Below, piece after piece: positions 38,869-49,783 of a DNA stretch of 64,000 bases (positions are counted from its first letter, which is position 1; every line of letters begins with the position of its first letter). Below the pieces are notes generated by a model. That model was given only the letters and a program-made list of their open reading frames with translations. It was not told where the DNA came from and made no database searches. This DNA is from Tritrichomonas foetus (Eukaryota > Parabasalia > Tritrichomonadida > Tritrichomonadidae), in contig MLAK01000677.1 of the NCBI GenBank assembly GCA_001839685.1, positions 1 to 64,000 on the forward strand, in the 5' to 3' direction. The position numbers and the translations under genes are program-made.

Positions 38869-41800
38869 ATGACTGATGAGAAAAGATTTAAGAATTTACA
38901 CTTAAACAATCTCTTAAAACGCGATAATATTCGACAGCTCAAAGAAACAATAGATGAACTTATGATCGAAAAAGGAAGCGATTTTTTTCAAAACTCCTAT
39001 ATTCATCTCCTCACATTATTCGAAAGCTTTATGGTTGAAGAAAGTAATCCAAATATTATAGCCTATTGTTCTACATGGGTTTCAAATGCGATTTTCGATT
39101 TTATTCCATCAATTTGTCAATCTCTTATATGTCTCATTCAAACGCTTCGAATTTTACCAAAAATTGATTCAGTTTCTACAAAAAGTCCACCAGTTTGTAT
39201 TTTCAATTTGTTTTTATCATCAATTGAATTTTCAAGTCAACAAAAGCAAATAATTCAATTATCAACAAATTATTTCACACATTTGTTTCAAAATTTAGAA
39301 TTTGCAACTTCTTTTATTGAAGAAAATGGTTTCCAAATTATTTTGAATGAAATAATATGCAAAGCTGTGATTCCCGATGTTGAAAACTTTGTTGATTTTG
39401 TTTTAGATTTAGTTAAAATTCCAGAATCACAATCAAATAGTACAATTTTTGCTGAATTTGTGTCTTTATTCAATTCCCAAAGAATTCCAAAAGAGAATTC
39501 TTATTTTGCAGCTCGCTTTATTGCCAAAATTTTCAGAAAATTCACTTTTTTGAATTTTGACGCAACTTTACTTTTTGTCAATGATGGTGGATTAAAAGTT
39601 ATTGCACAGATATTCAAATTAATTAATTCACGTCAAGTTGCCCAAATAATCTCATTTTTTTTAACATCACTTGATTTTTCAACAAAAAAAGAACCGAATT
39701 TGGTTTTTTGTCATTGGCTTTCACAAATTTGTTTTCAAATGCCGTTAATTCAAGAAATTGTCTTTCCACTCATCATTCCATACATTTCAAACAATACTAC
39801 ACAACTCAAAGACATTAATAATGAATTCCCTTTCTCTCTTTGGCTCACTGATTTCCGACGACCCTTGAATGAAGTTATTGAAATTGCTTATGCAGTGAAT
39901 CAATATTGCCCTGAAATGACATCAAATTTATTACAATATCTTTTACCAATCACTGATTCCAATTATAATGATATATTTAATATTATAAACGAGCAACTTA
40001 AAACTGGATATATAAATACAAAGAAACTTGCGGAATTTGGATTTCTTGAAACATTTGTTATTAATATTGAAAGCTCTATTCTAACTCAATTATTTTGTGA
40101 TAATGATTTTCCTGAAGTTACAAAACAAGTATTTTTACATTCTTCATTTTGCCAACCACAAGTTTTATTGGCAATCTTACAATCTGATATTCCATTTGAT
40201 GTAGTTTCGAATTTTTTGATTTCTTCACCAACTGTTGAAAACATTAAAGCGATTTTGGCTGATCGTTCAACGCAAACATGTCAATTGTTTTTAATCACTT
40301 TTGATCAACATGTTGAAGTATGCGAAAACTTTATTGCTGCTGGTGGTTTAGAATGGTTAAACGAAATTGATTTTTCATACTTCGTTCCTTTGCTTGGTTC
40401 TCTGGTTGTACAAAAACGATTTCCTGAAGTAGATGATTTTATTTTATCTTTACCATCTTTACACAAATTATTTTCTTTACCAAGTTCTGAAATAGAAAAG
40501 ATTGTATATGGAATGAATAGTACTACACCTAGTCCAATTCGAGTTCCATCGCTGTTTCACTTAATTCCTGCACCAAAATATATAGATCCATACAATGCTT
40601 ACGTTTTAGGTGATAGTTCGTATGTAAATAACGGATATGAATGTCCATTAATCACGCAAATTGGAAATCGATATATCTCACCACAACATATTAATCAATT
40701 ATTATCAAGACCTTATGAAATAGGTCGGTTTTGTGATTTAAAATTTGATCATTTCCCACTTTTCCAATTTTTTAAAGGCTGTGATTCTTTGCAATTTGAT
40801 GAACAATTTAAAGCTGTATCATTTTGGTTCAAATATCACAATCCATGTGATACACCAGTTTTTAGCTCAGGTTCTGTCAAACTCCATTTAAACTTTCACA
40901 CACCGACTAATACACATACTAAATCTCATTCACATGTCCAAACTAATGTACAATCTGATTCGGAATTATATGAAAGTTATTTAGTGTTAAGTGATGATGA
41001 AAATTATGAAAAAGTGAAAATAAATCCAGAAATCTGGAATCATGTAATTTTATATGAAGAAGATTCTTTAAGGAATAATAGAATTTGCTTGAAATTGAAT
41101 GGTGTTAATGAAATTCATATCAATAAAACAAAATCATTAGCATCAACCATTTCATCAACTTTGTCTTCATCTTCAATGATGTTTAAATATGCATCTTTTG
41201 AATTTTTAGGTTCCGGCCTGTTTTTTCTAGGGTCTGCTATTCGATTTTATAAAACTTCTTATTCTGATGTAAATTCATTAATTAGAAATGGACCAGGCTG
41301 GATTAATCAAGAAAAATCAACAGATAAAATCTATACACCCTATGGATTTACGAAAGAAGCTAAAAGTGTACCAAACAATTGTTATGGCGTTCCTTATTTT
41401 GGATTTCCTTTTCATTTTATTTCATCGAAGAGAATGATTAGCCTTTTAACATTCCTTGTGAATTCTCGCTCACAAAGTCAATTCGATTCTATTTTCGAAA
41501 TCCTTTTGTGCATAAACAAAATTATTGCAAATAAGGCTGACACTTTTTGGACTCACATGATTCGTTCAATGAAAGATACATCATTCGTATCAAAAGAAAT
41601 TTTGCATAAAGCTTTAGAATCAATCAGTGGAATTAAAGATAATCGGTCTATTTTGTCATCAATACTATTTGACAATGATATTTGGAAATATGTAAATAAT
41701 GAACTGATTGTTGAAGTTTTATTCGATGAATTCAAAACAACCATATGGTCAAATATTCCAGATTTTGAAGTTTTTATGTCAACAATTGTTCTTCAAAATC

Positions 41801-44800
41801 CAGAAAGTCAAAAAATTGTAGATATTTTACTTCAAAATCATGAAAAAATACCAAATTTAATTACTTGGGTCGTTTCTTTTTTGGGATCAGCACATGTATT
41901 AGATTCGCAAGTTATAACATGGGAATTAATACTTGCTAGATCGGATTCAAATGTTTCTCATACTATTTTGAACAGCTTAATCAAGTTTTTGAATTCACAT
42001 ACAGTGAAAAAAGTAGCAAGATGGATTAATTTTGAAAATTTATGTGGATTAATTGCTGTTTCACCAAAGCCGCTTGCCTCTCACTTCTTTGAGCTCATGT
42101 TTTCGATTGAATCAATTAATCCTGGATATATTGAAATCAATGACATAATTATTTATGCAATTGCACCACTTGCAATGTTTCCTGCTGTTTGGGGCTACAC
42201 TTCTAGTCTTTTAGAAACCCACAATGATAAGTTCTTACCTTTATTGCTATCGCTTGTATGGTCCACATCTTTATTTTTAATTAATTCAGATAATAGAAAT
42301 GATGAAAGAGTTATGAGAATCATAAATAATTATGAATATGGGATAAAAACGTGTATTTATCATATTTCTAGTATCCTTTCATCCAAAAAATGCATGTCAA
42401 TTTTAAATCATTGGTTTCCGCTTATTTTTAATTTCCGAGTTCTGTTTAATATAATTATTGGTAATGAGTCAATGATTGATGATATTCATCTGGAAATATC
42501 CACTTTAAGTGATTATGGTGATACCAAAAGTGAAGGTATGAGTACTAATGTAGCCACTGACACAAACAATAGTTATACACAGCCCTGTTCATGTAAAAAT
42601 AAAGTTCCAGAGCCGTCATCGCCATATCATTTTATGTTTGATTTAATTTTATCTATTTATAGTAGTATTGGATCAGAAATCCCACATAGTAATGAATTTT
42701 TTGATAGAATTTCGTATGATTGGCTCTCAAAATCCACTCTTTTGGAATTCATTGCCAAATTATTCTTGACTGCCAGTTCAAGTCAATTTAATTCGTTACT
42801 TAATTCAATTTTTCTTTCCGATCCATTTTTTCATCATTCTTGTGGATCAATTTTCATTCCAAGTATTACTTCTAAAGTTTTACAACAAAATCCTTCATCA
42901 AATCATTTTCTAAAAGTATTTTTAGAATATTTAATCTATGCAATTGCTGAAAAATGTTTTTTGGATACAGGTGCTTTATTACTGAATGATCTTTTCAGAG
43001 CTTTTCAGAAATCATGCTCATGTATTGATTTATTTATGACTTTATTTTATGGTTTAATTTCCTATTGTAATCCATCTACTCATTGTGATATAATAGAAAT
43101 AATTACAGCCAATATTTCAGATTTTTCTAGTTTTGTGATCAAATCAAATACGTCCAATGCATTTTTATATACTGTGTATCTGTTTTCCAAGAATAATCTA
43201 GCAAATTTTTCAAACTTTATTCAAAAAATGTCTAATTATTTAATAAATCAGCAAAATCATTATATTATTACATTAATTGAAAATAAAGAAATTCAAAATG
43301 ATCACAAAGTATATTACCAACTAAGTAAATCATTTGAAACCTGCCTTTCGAAATTTGAGGACATTAATAAAAGTATCATTAAAAGGATGAAAAATAATCA
43401 TTTTACATCAGAAATTATGAATCTATCTAGAAATGTAACGAAGGCGAAATATAAAAGTAATTGTCACTGGTATGGCGAAGCAAGAGAATATCAAAAGCGG
43501 TGTAAAATTTTAGACTCAACCTTTTTATTGATAGAAGAAAAAATGCAATGGGAGCGTTTTATTTCAGCTATGCATGATGAATCCGCATCTGAATCCTCAT
43601 TTAACCCAAAATGTTTCCATTTGTCACCACGGTGCCTTCCAATGATGCCACCACAGATACTAACACCATCATTATTCGCGCCATTAGTAAATAAAAAGAA
43701 GAAGAAAAGCCATCTTTCATCTTCAATTTCTGCTCCAATTCAATTTTTAGGAAATGGTGGTCAGATAAATAAACGGCGAAAAACTATTGTTTCTAGATTT
43801 AATAAATCTAAAAAAGAAGACGCTCAATTTTCACTTATTGTTCCAAATTCATCACGTCAAATTTCACTTGAAGATACCAAATACTCAGAATCATCTTTTT
43901 CCTCCTTTGATGATGGATCCGATAAGATCGATGAATCAGATAAAAATTTATTATTTAATTCATCTGAAGACAATAGTTTAGCTAGTGATGATTTTATAAG
44001 CCAAGGAAATGATGAAATTGATACTAATGATTCAATAATTGATAAAGATTGTTTTTATTTTGAGGAGAGGCCCAATGCACACACAAATTATCACAATAAG
44101 AATATTTCAAGAAAGAATGTTAACAATTCCAAATTGATTGGAAGTCATTTAAATTGTGCACAGAATATATCAAGCAATTATAGACCATACTCACCAAACA
44201 CTATCGGCAGAAACAATTTTATAAATGGAGATAAAAAAGAAATAAAATCCATTGATGGAGAGGAAGATTACATAAAGATCGATATGGATGATAAATCCCA
44301 TTCAAGATGGTCGGTAAATTTAAAAGGCGCAAGTATTCTTTCACCAGGATCTGTTCCCAAAAGATTAGCATCACCACAAATTCATCATGCACATAAAATG
44401 ATTGATGATATGAATGACACGCCTAATCCTTCATTTTTTGAATTAGGAAGCAACCAAGTTATTCAAAATTCATCAGTAAAAGTGAATTGCCAAAGAGTGA
44501 AAAATATTCCACCAATTCCAATGCCAAGGAAAAGAAGGCCATCAAAAGATACATCACAAAATGCTCTCTATTCCAATGATGATAATTATTTTACTCAAAA
44601 AGATAATGAACATAATAGAGGGAAAAATAGTAGCATATCAGATGAAAAATTAACGGACATGTTTAGTGAATTTGAGAAAACTGATCATCAAGATGATAAT
44701 CAAAACAAAAAAGATGTAGAAAAAAATATCGAAATAGATGATGAAAAATTGATAAATGAGAATGGCAATGCAAATAGCACTGATAATAGTAATAATGACG

Positions 44801-46941
44801 ATGATTTTCCATCAAAGAAATTTAGAAGTGCCCTAATTTGGCAGTATCGCCATCATACGAATTCACTTGCTACAAGTCAGGATTCATCAATCATAAAGCC
44901 AAAAGATTCCTTTTTATCACATTTCAATAATGATCAAAATTGTTTATTCTATACTTCTGGTTTTTTGAGGCGTCATGAACTCAGAATTCCGTCAGTTATT
45001 TTTGTATTTTCAAAGACCCTATTAATTTTAACATATTCATCTTTAACAGAGGAAAATGATATTGAATTACAACCAATCATTGATAACTTATCTCTTCACA
45101 TGTTTCTAGAATCGGTTTTTTTAAGGCATTGGGGAGAAACTCATCTTTTTGCATCTCATATCGTCATCCGAGTTCCTGTTTCTTCTCTCATTTGCATAAA
45201 AAAAATAGCAACTCAACAAAACTCGATTGCTTTTTGGTCGTTCAAAGCTGGTCATTTTCTCCTTGAAATTTCACTGAATAGTTTTATGAAATTTACTGAG
45301 TTTATGGTACAAGCTAGAGATAATGCTTGTTCTTTACTTCCTGAATCATTAATCATAAATGATCCATCAGCAGATAAATTCATCCTTCAGAAGAATTTGG
45401 AAAATGGTCGAACATTTTGTGACTTAAATGCATATCCATTTTATCCTGGCTATCCACCCTATGAAAAACTTTTTCCAAGTGAAATTGAAACTTCACTTAT
45501 GCTTTCCTCTGTTTTACCTTTTTCCTATATCAATTTTCATAATAAATTGAAAACCCGTTTGGAAACACATTTAGATGACAAATCAGATCCATTTGAAACA
45601 AATATGAAAATTGATTCAATTCCTGTAAATTTTGCTTTTACGCCGGAATTTCATGCTCGTGATAATTTTAAGGGTGTATCTCGAAGAATTATGTTTTCAA
45701 ATATTAAATATCCAAAGAAATCATCACAAAGGCGATTCACGACTGATCTTCGCGTACTTGATTCCGGTGATTACGAAAATGGTGTAAAACAAGGTGAAGG
45801 AAATGTGTCAAATGAAATTTCCAAATATATAAATTTCAGAGATGCTTTATATGATAAAGAAAATGTTAGGAAATGGCTTAAATATCACTTTAATGATGAT
45901 AACTACACACCTTATAATATCTCACATATAGGAGACATTGATTTGACTCATTATTGTCAGCAATTGAATATTAAATTAGCGAAAGATACCATTCCTCAGT
46001 TCATTCATAATGAAGGAATATCTTTCTTACCGCAATTATCTTCACGAGTATGTAGTAATAGTTCTATTCATGTTGAAAAAGGAAGTTTAACACTTATTTT
46101 GACACATCTTACGAACAAGAAGACACAGTTTGACCACTATTTCACTTTTGCTTCATCATTAGATGTTTCAAGTAATGGCTTATTTTTATCTATTGACTTT
46201 GAATTTGGACTAACAAGAATTTGGCGGATTATTTATGAAGATAAACATCCGATATCTCTTCGATCACTCAGTGATTTTAATTGGAGTACTAAACCTGCAT
46301 CGAAAATCAGTGGCATGAACTTCATTTGTGCCTCAATGTTTAAAAATGATGTCGTTTTATGGGAGATTATGAACGGTACTGTTCATCGGCGTTTAAAGTT
46401 TAGTACAAAAGTGACTTCCATCGCTATTGATGATGAATTTGGTGCAGTTTGGGTTGCTACAGTTGGCATTTACTATTTCATAACCTTAAATGGGCAACAA
46501 CTAGCATCAATGGAATTTCAAAATGATGTGATTACTGTAATGACACCAATACAACTTACATTTGCCGATCCGAATCGATATGTAATATGTGGAACAGAAA
46601 CTGGAGAAGTATTTATCGCTACACCGAGAATCAAAAATGGTGGAATCGATATTAAGAAATTACCAAGTCAACATGGAAAAGCAATTAAAAGTATCATTAT
46701 TCATCCAAGTCGGAAAAGTTTCTTAACTGTTGATGAAGATGGTTTTGTTTTCAATTGGACAGCAAGTGGGTTACTATCACAACCACTTTGTTTTAACTTT
46801 TATGAATGTGCTCACTGTAAATCATCACCGAAAACATTTTGTCAATCTTGCGGAAGGGTGGTCTGCCACAATTGTATGAAAGAAGCAGATCACCAACGAA
46901 TGTGCATCATGTGTTGTGCACACCATTATTTTGTTATTTAA
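38869..46941 (+). CDS. BEACH-WD40 giant protein with shortened BEACH core
   Basis: This 2,690-residue protein has the layout of Neurobeachin/LYST/ALFY-type vesicle-traffic proteins. A long armadillo-like region is followed by a concanavalin-like domain (about 620-800, LQFDEQFKAVSFWFKYHN), more helices, and a disordered acidic/Asn-rich linker (about 1580-1980). A PH-BEACH domain comes next (about 1985-2160, FLRRHELRIPSVIFVFSKTL), then a BEACH region (about 2170-2400, NGRTFCDLNAYPFYPGYPP, VNFAFTPEFH, FRDALYDKENVRKWLKYHF). WD40 blades (about 2405-2640) and a C-terminal Cys-rich zinc finger (HCKSSPKTFCQSCGRVVCHNC) follow. The central BEACH block around the usual LPPFHYGTHYSS is missing. An Inr overlaps the start and the stop is in TAAA. 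Related proteins control lysosome, granule or autophagic membrane traffic. Confidence 0.85.
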   Translation: MTDEKRFKNLHLNNLLKRDNIRQLKETIDELMIEKGSDFFQNSYIHLLTLFESFMVEESNPNIIAYCSTWVSNAIFDFIPSICQSLICLIQTLRILPKIDSVSTKSPPVCIFNLFLSSIEFSSQQKQIIQLSTNYFTHLFQNLEFATSFIEENGFQIILNEIICKAVIPDVENFVDFVLDLVKIPESQSNSTIFAEFVSLFNSQRIPKENSYFAARFIAKIFRKFTFLNFDATLLFVNDGGLKVIAQIFKLINSRQVAQIISFFLTSLDFSTKKEPNLVFCHWLSQICFQMPLIQEIVFPLIIPYISNNTTQLKDINNEFPFSLWLTDFRRPLNEVIEIAYAVNQYCPEMTSNLLQYLLPITDSNYNDIFNIINEQLKTGYINTKKLAEFGFLETFVINIESSILTQLFCDNDFPEVTKQVFLHSSFCQPQVLLAILQSDIPFDVVSNFLISSPTVENIKAILADRSTQTCQLFLITFDQHVEVCENFIAAGGLEWLNEIDFSYFVPLLGSLVVQKRFPEVDDFILSLPSLHKLFSLPSSEIEKIVYGMNSTTPSPIRVPSLFHLIPAPKYIDPYNAYVLGDSSYVNNGYECPLITQIGNRYISPQHINQLLSRPYEIGRFCDLKFDHFPLFQFFKGCDSLQFDEQFKAVSFWFKYHNPCDTPVFSSGSVKLHLNFHTPTNTHTKSHSHVQTNVQSDSELYESYLVLSDDENYEKVKINPEIWNHVILYEEDSLRNNRICLKLNGVNEIHINKTKSLASTISSTLSSSSMMFKYASFEFLGSGLFFLGSAIRFYKTSYSDVNSLIRNGPGWINQEKSTDKIYTPYGFTKEAKSVPNNCYGVPYFGFPFHFISSKRMISLLTFLVNSRSQSQFDSIFEILLCINKIIANKADTFWTHMIRSMKDTSFVSKEILHKALESISGIKDNRSILSSILFDNDIWKYVNNELIVEVLFDEFKTTIWSNIPDFEVFMSTIVLQNPESQKIVDILLQNHEKIPNLITWVVSFLGSAHVLDSQVITWELILARSDSNVSHTILNSLIKFLNSHTVKKVARWINFENLCGLIAVSPKPLASHFFELMFSIESINPGYIEINDIIIYAIAPLAMFPAVWGYTSSLLETHNDKFLPLLLSLVWSTSLFLINSDNRNDERVMRIINNYEYGIKTCIYHISSILSSKKCMSILNHWFPLIFNFRVLFNIIIGNESMIDDIHLEISTLSDYGDTKSEGMSTNVATDTNNSYTQPCSCKNKVPEPSSPYHFMFDLILSIYSSIGSEIPHSNEFFDRISYDWLSKSTLLEFIAKLFLTASSSQFNSLLNSIFLSDPFFHHSCGSIFIPSITSKVLQQNPSSNHFLKVFLEYLIYAIAEKCFLDTGALLLNDLFRAFQKSCSCIDLFMTLFYGLISYCNPSTHCDIIEIITANISDFSSFVIKSNTSNAFLYTVYLFSKNNLANFSNFIQKMSNYLINQQNHYIITLIENKEIQNDHKVYYQLSKSFETCLSKFEDINKSIIKRMKNNHFTSEIMNLSRNVTKAKYKSNCHWYGEAREYQKRCKILDSTFLLIEEKMQWERFISAMHDESASESSFNPKCFHLSPRCLPMMPPQILTPSLFAPLVNKKKKKSHLSSSISAPIQFLGNGGQINKRRKTIVSRFNKSKKEDAQFSLIVPNSSRQISLEDTKYSESSFSSFDDGSDKIDESDKNLLFNSSEDNSLASDDFISQGNDEIDTNDSIIDKDCFYFEERPNAHTNYHNKNISRKNVNNSKLIGSHLNCAQNISSNYRPYSPNTIGRNNFINGDKKEIKSIDGEEDYIKIDMDDKSHSRWSVNLKGASILSPGSVPKRLASPQIHHAHKMIDDMNDTPNPSFFELGSNQVIQNSSVKVNCQRVKNIPPIPMPRKRRPSKDTSQNALYSNDDNYFTQKDNEHNRGKNSSISDEKLTDMFSEFEKTDHQDDNQNKKDVEKNIEIDDEKLINENGNANSTDNSNNDDDFPSKKFRSALIWQYRHHTNSLATSQDSSIIKPKDSFLSHFNNDQNCLFYTSGFLRRHELRIPSVIFVFSKTLLILTYSSLTEENDIELQPIIDNLSLHMFLESVFLRHWGETHLFASHIVIRVPVSSLICIKKIATQQNSIAFWSFKAGHFLLEISLNSFMKFTEFMVQARDNACSLLPESLIINDPSADKFILQKNLENGRTFCDLNAYPFYPGYPPYEKLFPSEIETSLMLSSVLPFSYINFHNKLKTRLETHLDDKSDPFETNMKIDSIPVNFAFTPEFHARDNFKGVSRRIMFSNIKYPKKSSQRRFTTDLRVLDSGDYENGVKQGEGNVSNEISKYINFRDALYDKENVRKWLKYHFNDDNYTPYNISHIGDIDLTHYCQQLNIKLAKDTIPQFIHNEGISFLPQLSSRVCSNSSIHVEKGSLTLILTHLTNKKTQFDHYFTFASSLDVSSNGLFLSIDFEFGLTRIWRIIYEDKHPISLRSLSDFNWSTKPASKISGMNFICASMFKNDVVLWEIMNGTVHRRLKFSTKVTSIAIDDEFGAVWVATVGIYYFITLNGQQLASMEFQNDVITVMTPIQLTFADPNRYVICGTETGEVFIATPRIKNGGIDIKKLPSQHGKAIKSIIIHPSRKSFLTVDEDGFVFNWTASGLLSQPLCFNFYECAHCKSSPKTFCQSCGRVVCHNCMKEADHQRMCIMCCAHHYFVI

Positions 46942-47109
46942 AATATATATATTTCGAATTTCTTAGTGAATTCCTTTCCTTCTCAATTTCTTTTATTCCG
47001 TACTTTCCTCCTTCATTTATAAGTCTTATCCTGATTTATTTCATTTTTTTCCCCAATGAGCAAATCAAACTTTTTAATGAAATATACTATTCTGAATTTT
47101 CCAGTCTAT
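46942..47109. other. Spacer before the minisatellite
   Basis: Short AT-rich 3' flank of the BEACH gene, beginning with the A that completes TAAA. No separate feature. Confidence 0.5.
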
Positions 47110-47279
47110 CTTAATCTACAAACTCAACTTAATATACAAACTCAACTTAATCTACAAACTCAACTTAATATACAAACTCAACTTAATATACAAACTCATC
47201 TTAATCTACAAACTCATCTTAATATACAAACTCAACTTAATCTACAAACTCAACTTAATCTACAAACTCATCTTAATCA
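47110..47279 (+). repeat. 18-bp minisatellite, nine copies
   Basis: Nine head-to-tail copies of CTTAAT(C/A)TACAAACTCA(A/T) are followed by a partial copy. The copies differ only at two positions, in a patchwork suggesting recent expansion or gene conversion. In one frame (ATG at 47056, stop at 47346) the array would encode LN(L/I)QT(Q/H) hexapeptides followed by a basic tail. It has no other sign of being a gene and lies between two convergent genes. Confidence 0.9.
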
Positions 47280-47396
47280 CAAGGCAAAACCTGGGGAAAA
47301 AAGAATAAAGAAAAAGCAAATATTATACGTATTTGTTTATCCATAAATAATGATTTGACAATATAATTTATCAAGAACAAGAGCTCTTTCTCCCAC

Positions 47397-47415
47397 TTTT
47401 TTTTTTTTTTTTTTT
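47397..47415. repeat. Run of 19 T
   Basis: Homopolymer just downstream of the Myb gene stop (read as A19 on that gene's strand). Its length is prone to polymorphism and sequencing error. Confidence 0.8.
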
Positions 47416-47420
47416 GTTAT

Positions 47421-48187
47421 TCAAATATTGGGCCTTGTTACTTTTCCTGTGTACAACATCATGTTTGGGTAGTTCATTAGTTGGGAAACCTCTTTTGGCG
47501 AAAGCTTCTTCAGCACGGTGTACCATCGATTCTTTACGGAGCTGCTCGTTCTTCCCGGGAGCTGCTCGGCGATGATTGTCCACCTATTCCCGAGTTTCTT
47601 CTGTTGAGCGATAATCAGGCGATCTTCGTTTTGATCGAACGGATCTTTGTTGATATCCGGATTGAGATGAAATTCCCACCGCTCTCTGCATTGTTTCATG
47701 TTTCTTCTTGGCACGTTTTTAGCTACGACTTCCCATTTAATTGGTCCAGTGCGAAACTGCGCGACAGCCTCGCGCAATAGAATATCTTCGGCAGCCGTCC
47801 AACCCCTGATGTTTTTCTGTTGTCCGTTTTCATCTATTGAAAAAGTTGTACTTGATGAAGGACTTGCAAGAGCTGAGCTTCCGTTTTCGCTCATATTCGA
47901 ATAATTTTCATTATTTGGCGAAATTGATCGATCAAAATTTGAACTCACCTGAAGGAATTTTGGCAGAGAGTATATATTGTATTTCTCTTCAAAAGCTGTA
48001 TTAAAACGAAATTGGCTTTGTTGTGATGATTGGTTGTTTTGAATAGATATTTGGTCTAGCAGTTATAAGGATGTTGATGCATTGGCCTCATGAGTTGAGC
48101 GATGGACTCATGAGCCTTGAAGAGGGTATTTATCTCGTCGGGAAGTTGGAATTCGAAAATACTGGGTAGAATTTCTCTTGCTTGCAT
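47421..48187 (-). CDS. Two-repeat Myb DNA-binding protein with a frame break near its start
   Basis: A two-repeat Myb domain (RGWTAAEDILLREAV...KWEVVAKNV..RNMKQCRERWEFHL, then DPFDQNEDRLIIAQQKKLGNRWTIIAEQLPGRTSSSVKNRWYTVL) ends in a short tail, so this is a likely transcription factor. The Myb frame is open from 48062 but has no ATG before 47894 (a GTG is at 47948). A second frame starts at an ATG (48187) with an Inr 20 bases upstream and runs 43 codons (MQAREILPSIFEF...) to a TAG at 48056. The Myb frame's own upstream stop (TAA) ends at 48063, so the two frames meet within a few bases (TAACTGCTAG). A single-base indel or error, or -1 frameshifting, would explain this. If the upstream part is not used, translation starts at 47894 (157 residues). 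Confidence 0.7.
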
Positions 48188-48205
48188 TTTGTAGTTGATG
48201 CAAAA

Positions 48206-48210
48206 AATGA
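48206..48210 (-). promoter_or_regulatory. Initiator (Inr) TCATT
   Basis: Minus-strand TCATT 18 bases before the ATG at 48187. It supports that ATG as the original start of the Myb gene, upstream of the frame break. Confidence 0.5.
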
Positions 48211-49647
48211 ATTTCAAAAAATTATGTTATTTCTTTAGAAATAATTCAATTTTTTCTGAATTGTGAAAATAATTTTGATTTCATTTTTATGAAATAATTG
48301 TTTTCATAAAAAATCTTTTGTGAGTCCTTCAGAAAATTTAAAATGATCGAACAAAAAAATTAAGAAACATTGAAAATCCTTTTTTGTGAAGATTTTTTCG
48401 CCTTTTCAAAATAGGATTCAGATGAAAGGCGAGAATTATTTCCTATAATTTGTCCTTATTGCTTTATGCTTGAAAGAAAAGTTGGTTATTTCTGATACAT
48501 TTGAATGCAAAAAAACATTGAATAATTGAAGTTGGAAAAGTGAATTGATGGGAAACTCAATTAAAAATATATATTCTCTTTTTTTCCATGTATAGACATA
48601 AAAATTAGGAATCCGTGTATTTACTAATATTAACATACATTTTAGGATATTATAATATATTTTGTATAATTTTAAACCGTTGATCAACATAGATAAAATG
48701 CCAATTTAGAATTCATTTATTTCATAGCAATTGGTTACTGAAAATTTTATTGAATATTGTCAAATTTCAATTGGAACTTACCAAATTCTATAATCTACCA
48801 AATATAAATTGTTATATAAAAATCGTGTAAAATTGGGGAAAAGTCATATGTTCGATCTCCAAATATTTCATGAAATAAAAGGAAAAGTGAATAATTTGGA
48901 GAAAGATGAAAATAAAAAATTAACTTCATTATCATTGAAATTTTTCTGATAAAAAAGAAAGTTTATCACAAACTCTTGTGAATTTTTCCGTTAAAATATC
49001 AATTCTATAGTGGGTATTTGAATATTAATAATGAACTTGAAGAATTGATATAAAGCTTTTATATAAAGTCCCTTTTTCTCCTCAAAAACGCATTTTATCA
49101 ATTCTACATTTCTGAATACTATTATATCAGAGAACACTAGATTAGAAATAATAAGAGTAACTTATTTTTGATCGGTTTTGAGATTTCACTCTCATGGGGT
49201 CAATGGATTGTCAAAGCATAGGTGAAATATTGTTAAAAATTTCTGTTGAAAAGTGCTAAAAATTCAATCACATTGGAAATCTTTGTGAAATCCTTTATGA
49301 TTTTTTTTTCCCCGATATCTTTCGTTGAACAACTTGTTTGTTCGATAAAATGAAAAGACAATAGGCATGTTTTTTTCTACTATTTAAACGCCAACTGGAA
49401 CTCGGCATAACTTGTCGTCAAATGCTCATGGTTTTTCGATTTTCGTTTCTTTCCCCAAAACATTGCTTCAAGTATTCTACCTCTGTATATAAATTATAAT
49501 TCATTGAATTCTATTTTCATGAGAAGATTAAACATCCTCTCGTTAATGGGTGGTGCAACACAATTATGAAAGTGATTGTTCCACGATCTATTGAATATCC
49601 TACTTGATGATAAGGATGATTTTTTATCAAATTCGACTGCAACGTTT
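48211..49647. other. Gene-free spacer of 1.4 kb
   Basis: AT-rich. Several short open frames occur but none has protein-like composition or start context. No tRNA or repeat family was recognised. Confidence 0.55.
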
Positions 49648-49668
49648 CAACAACAACAACAACAACAA

Positions 49669-49702
<34 letters not shown>
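49648..49702 (+). repeat. (CAA)8 followed by a 33-A run
   Basis: Eight CAA triplets grade into 33 consecutive A. The open frames through it on both strands (poly-Gln/Lys, poly-Phe) are artefacts of the repeat. It lies in the 3' flank of the LRR-PP2C gene. The structure recalls an A-rich microsatellite; no retroelement body lies 5' of it. Confidence 0.8.
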
Positions 49703-49705
<3 letters not shown>

Positions 49706-49783
49706 CAAACCAAAAAAGAACTCATCAAACAGATAGATCAAAATTAAAAAAAATAATATAATGATAAAGGATAATCTCAAGTT

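Noticed and set aside
47940..47950. CAGGTGAGT as a 5' splice site in the Myb gene
   Set aside because: It resembles the animal consensus, but trichomonad introns use GTAYGT and ACACAG, and no matching 3' site follows.
49517..49780. Open frame with a long Phe run
   Set aside because: It is the reverse reading of the CAA/A tract and has no other protein-like content.
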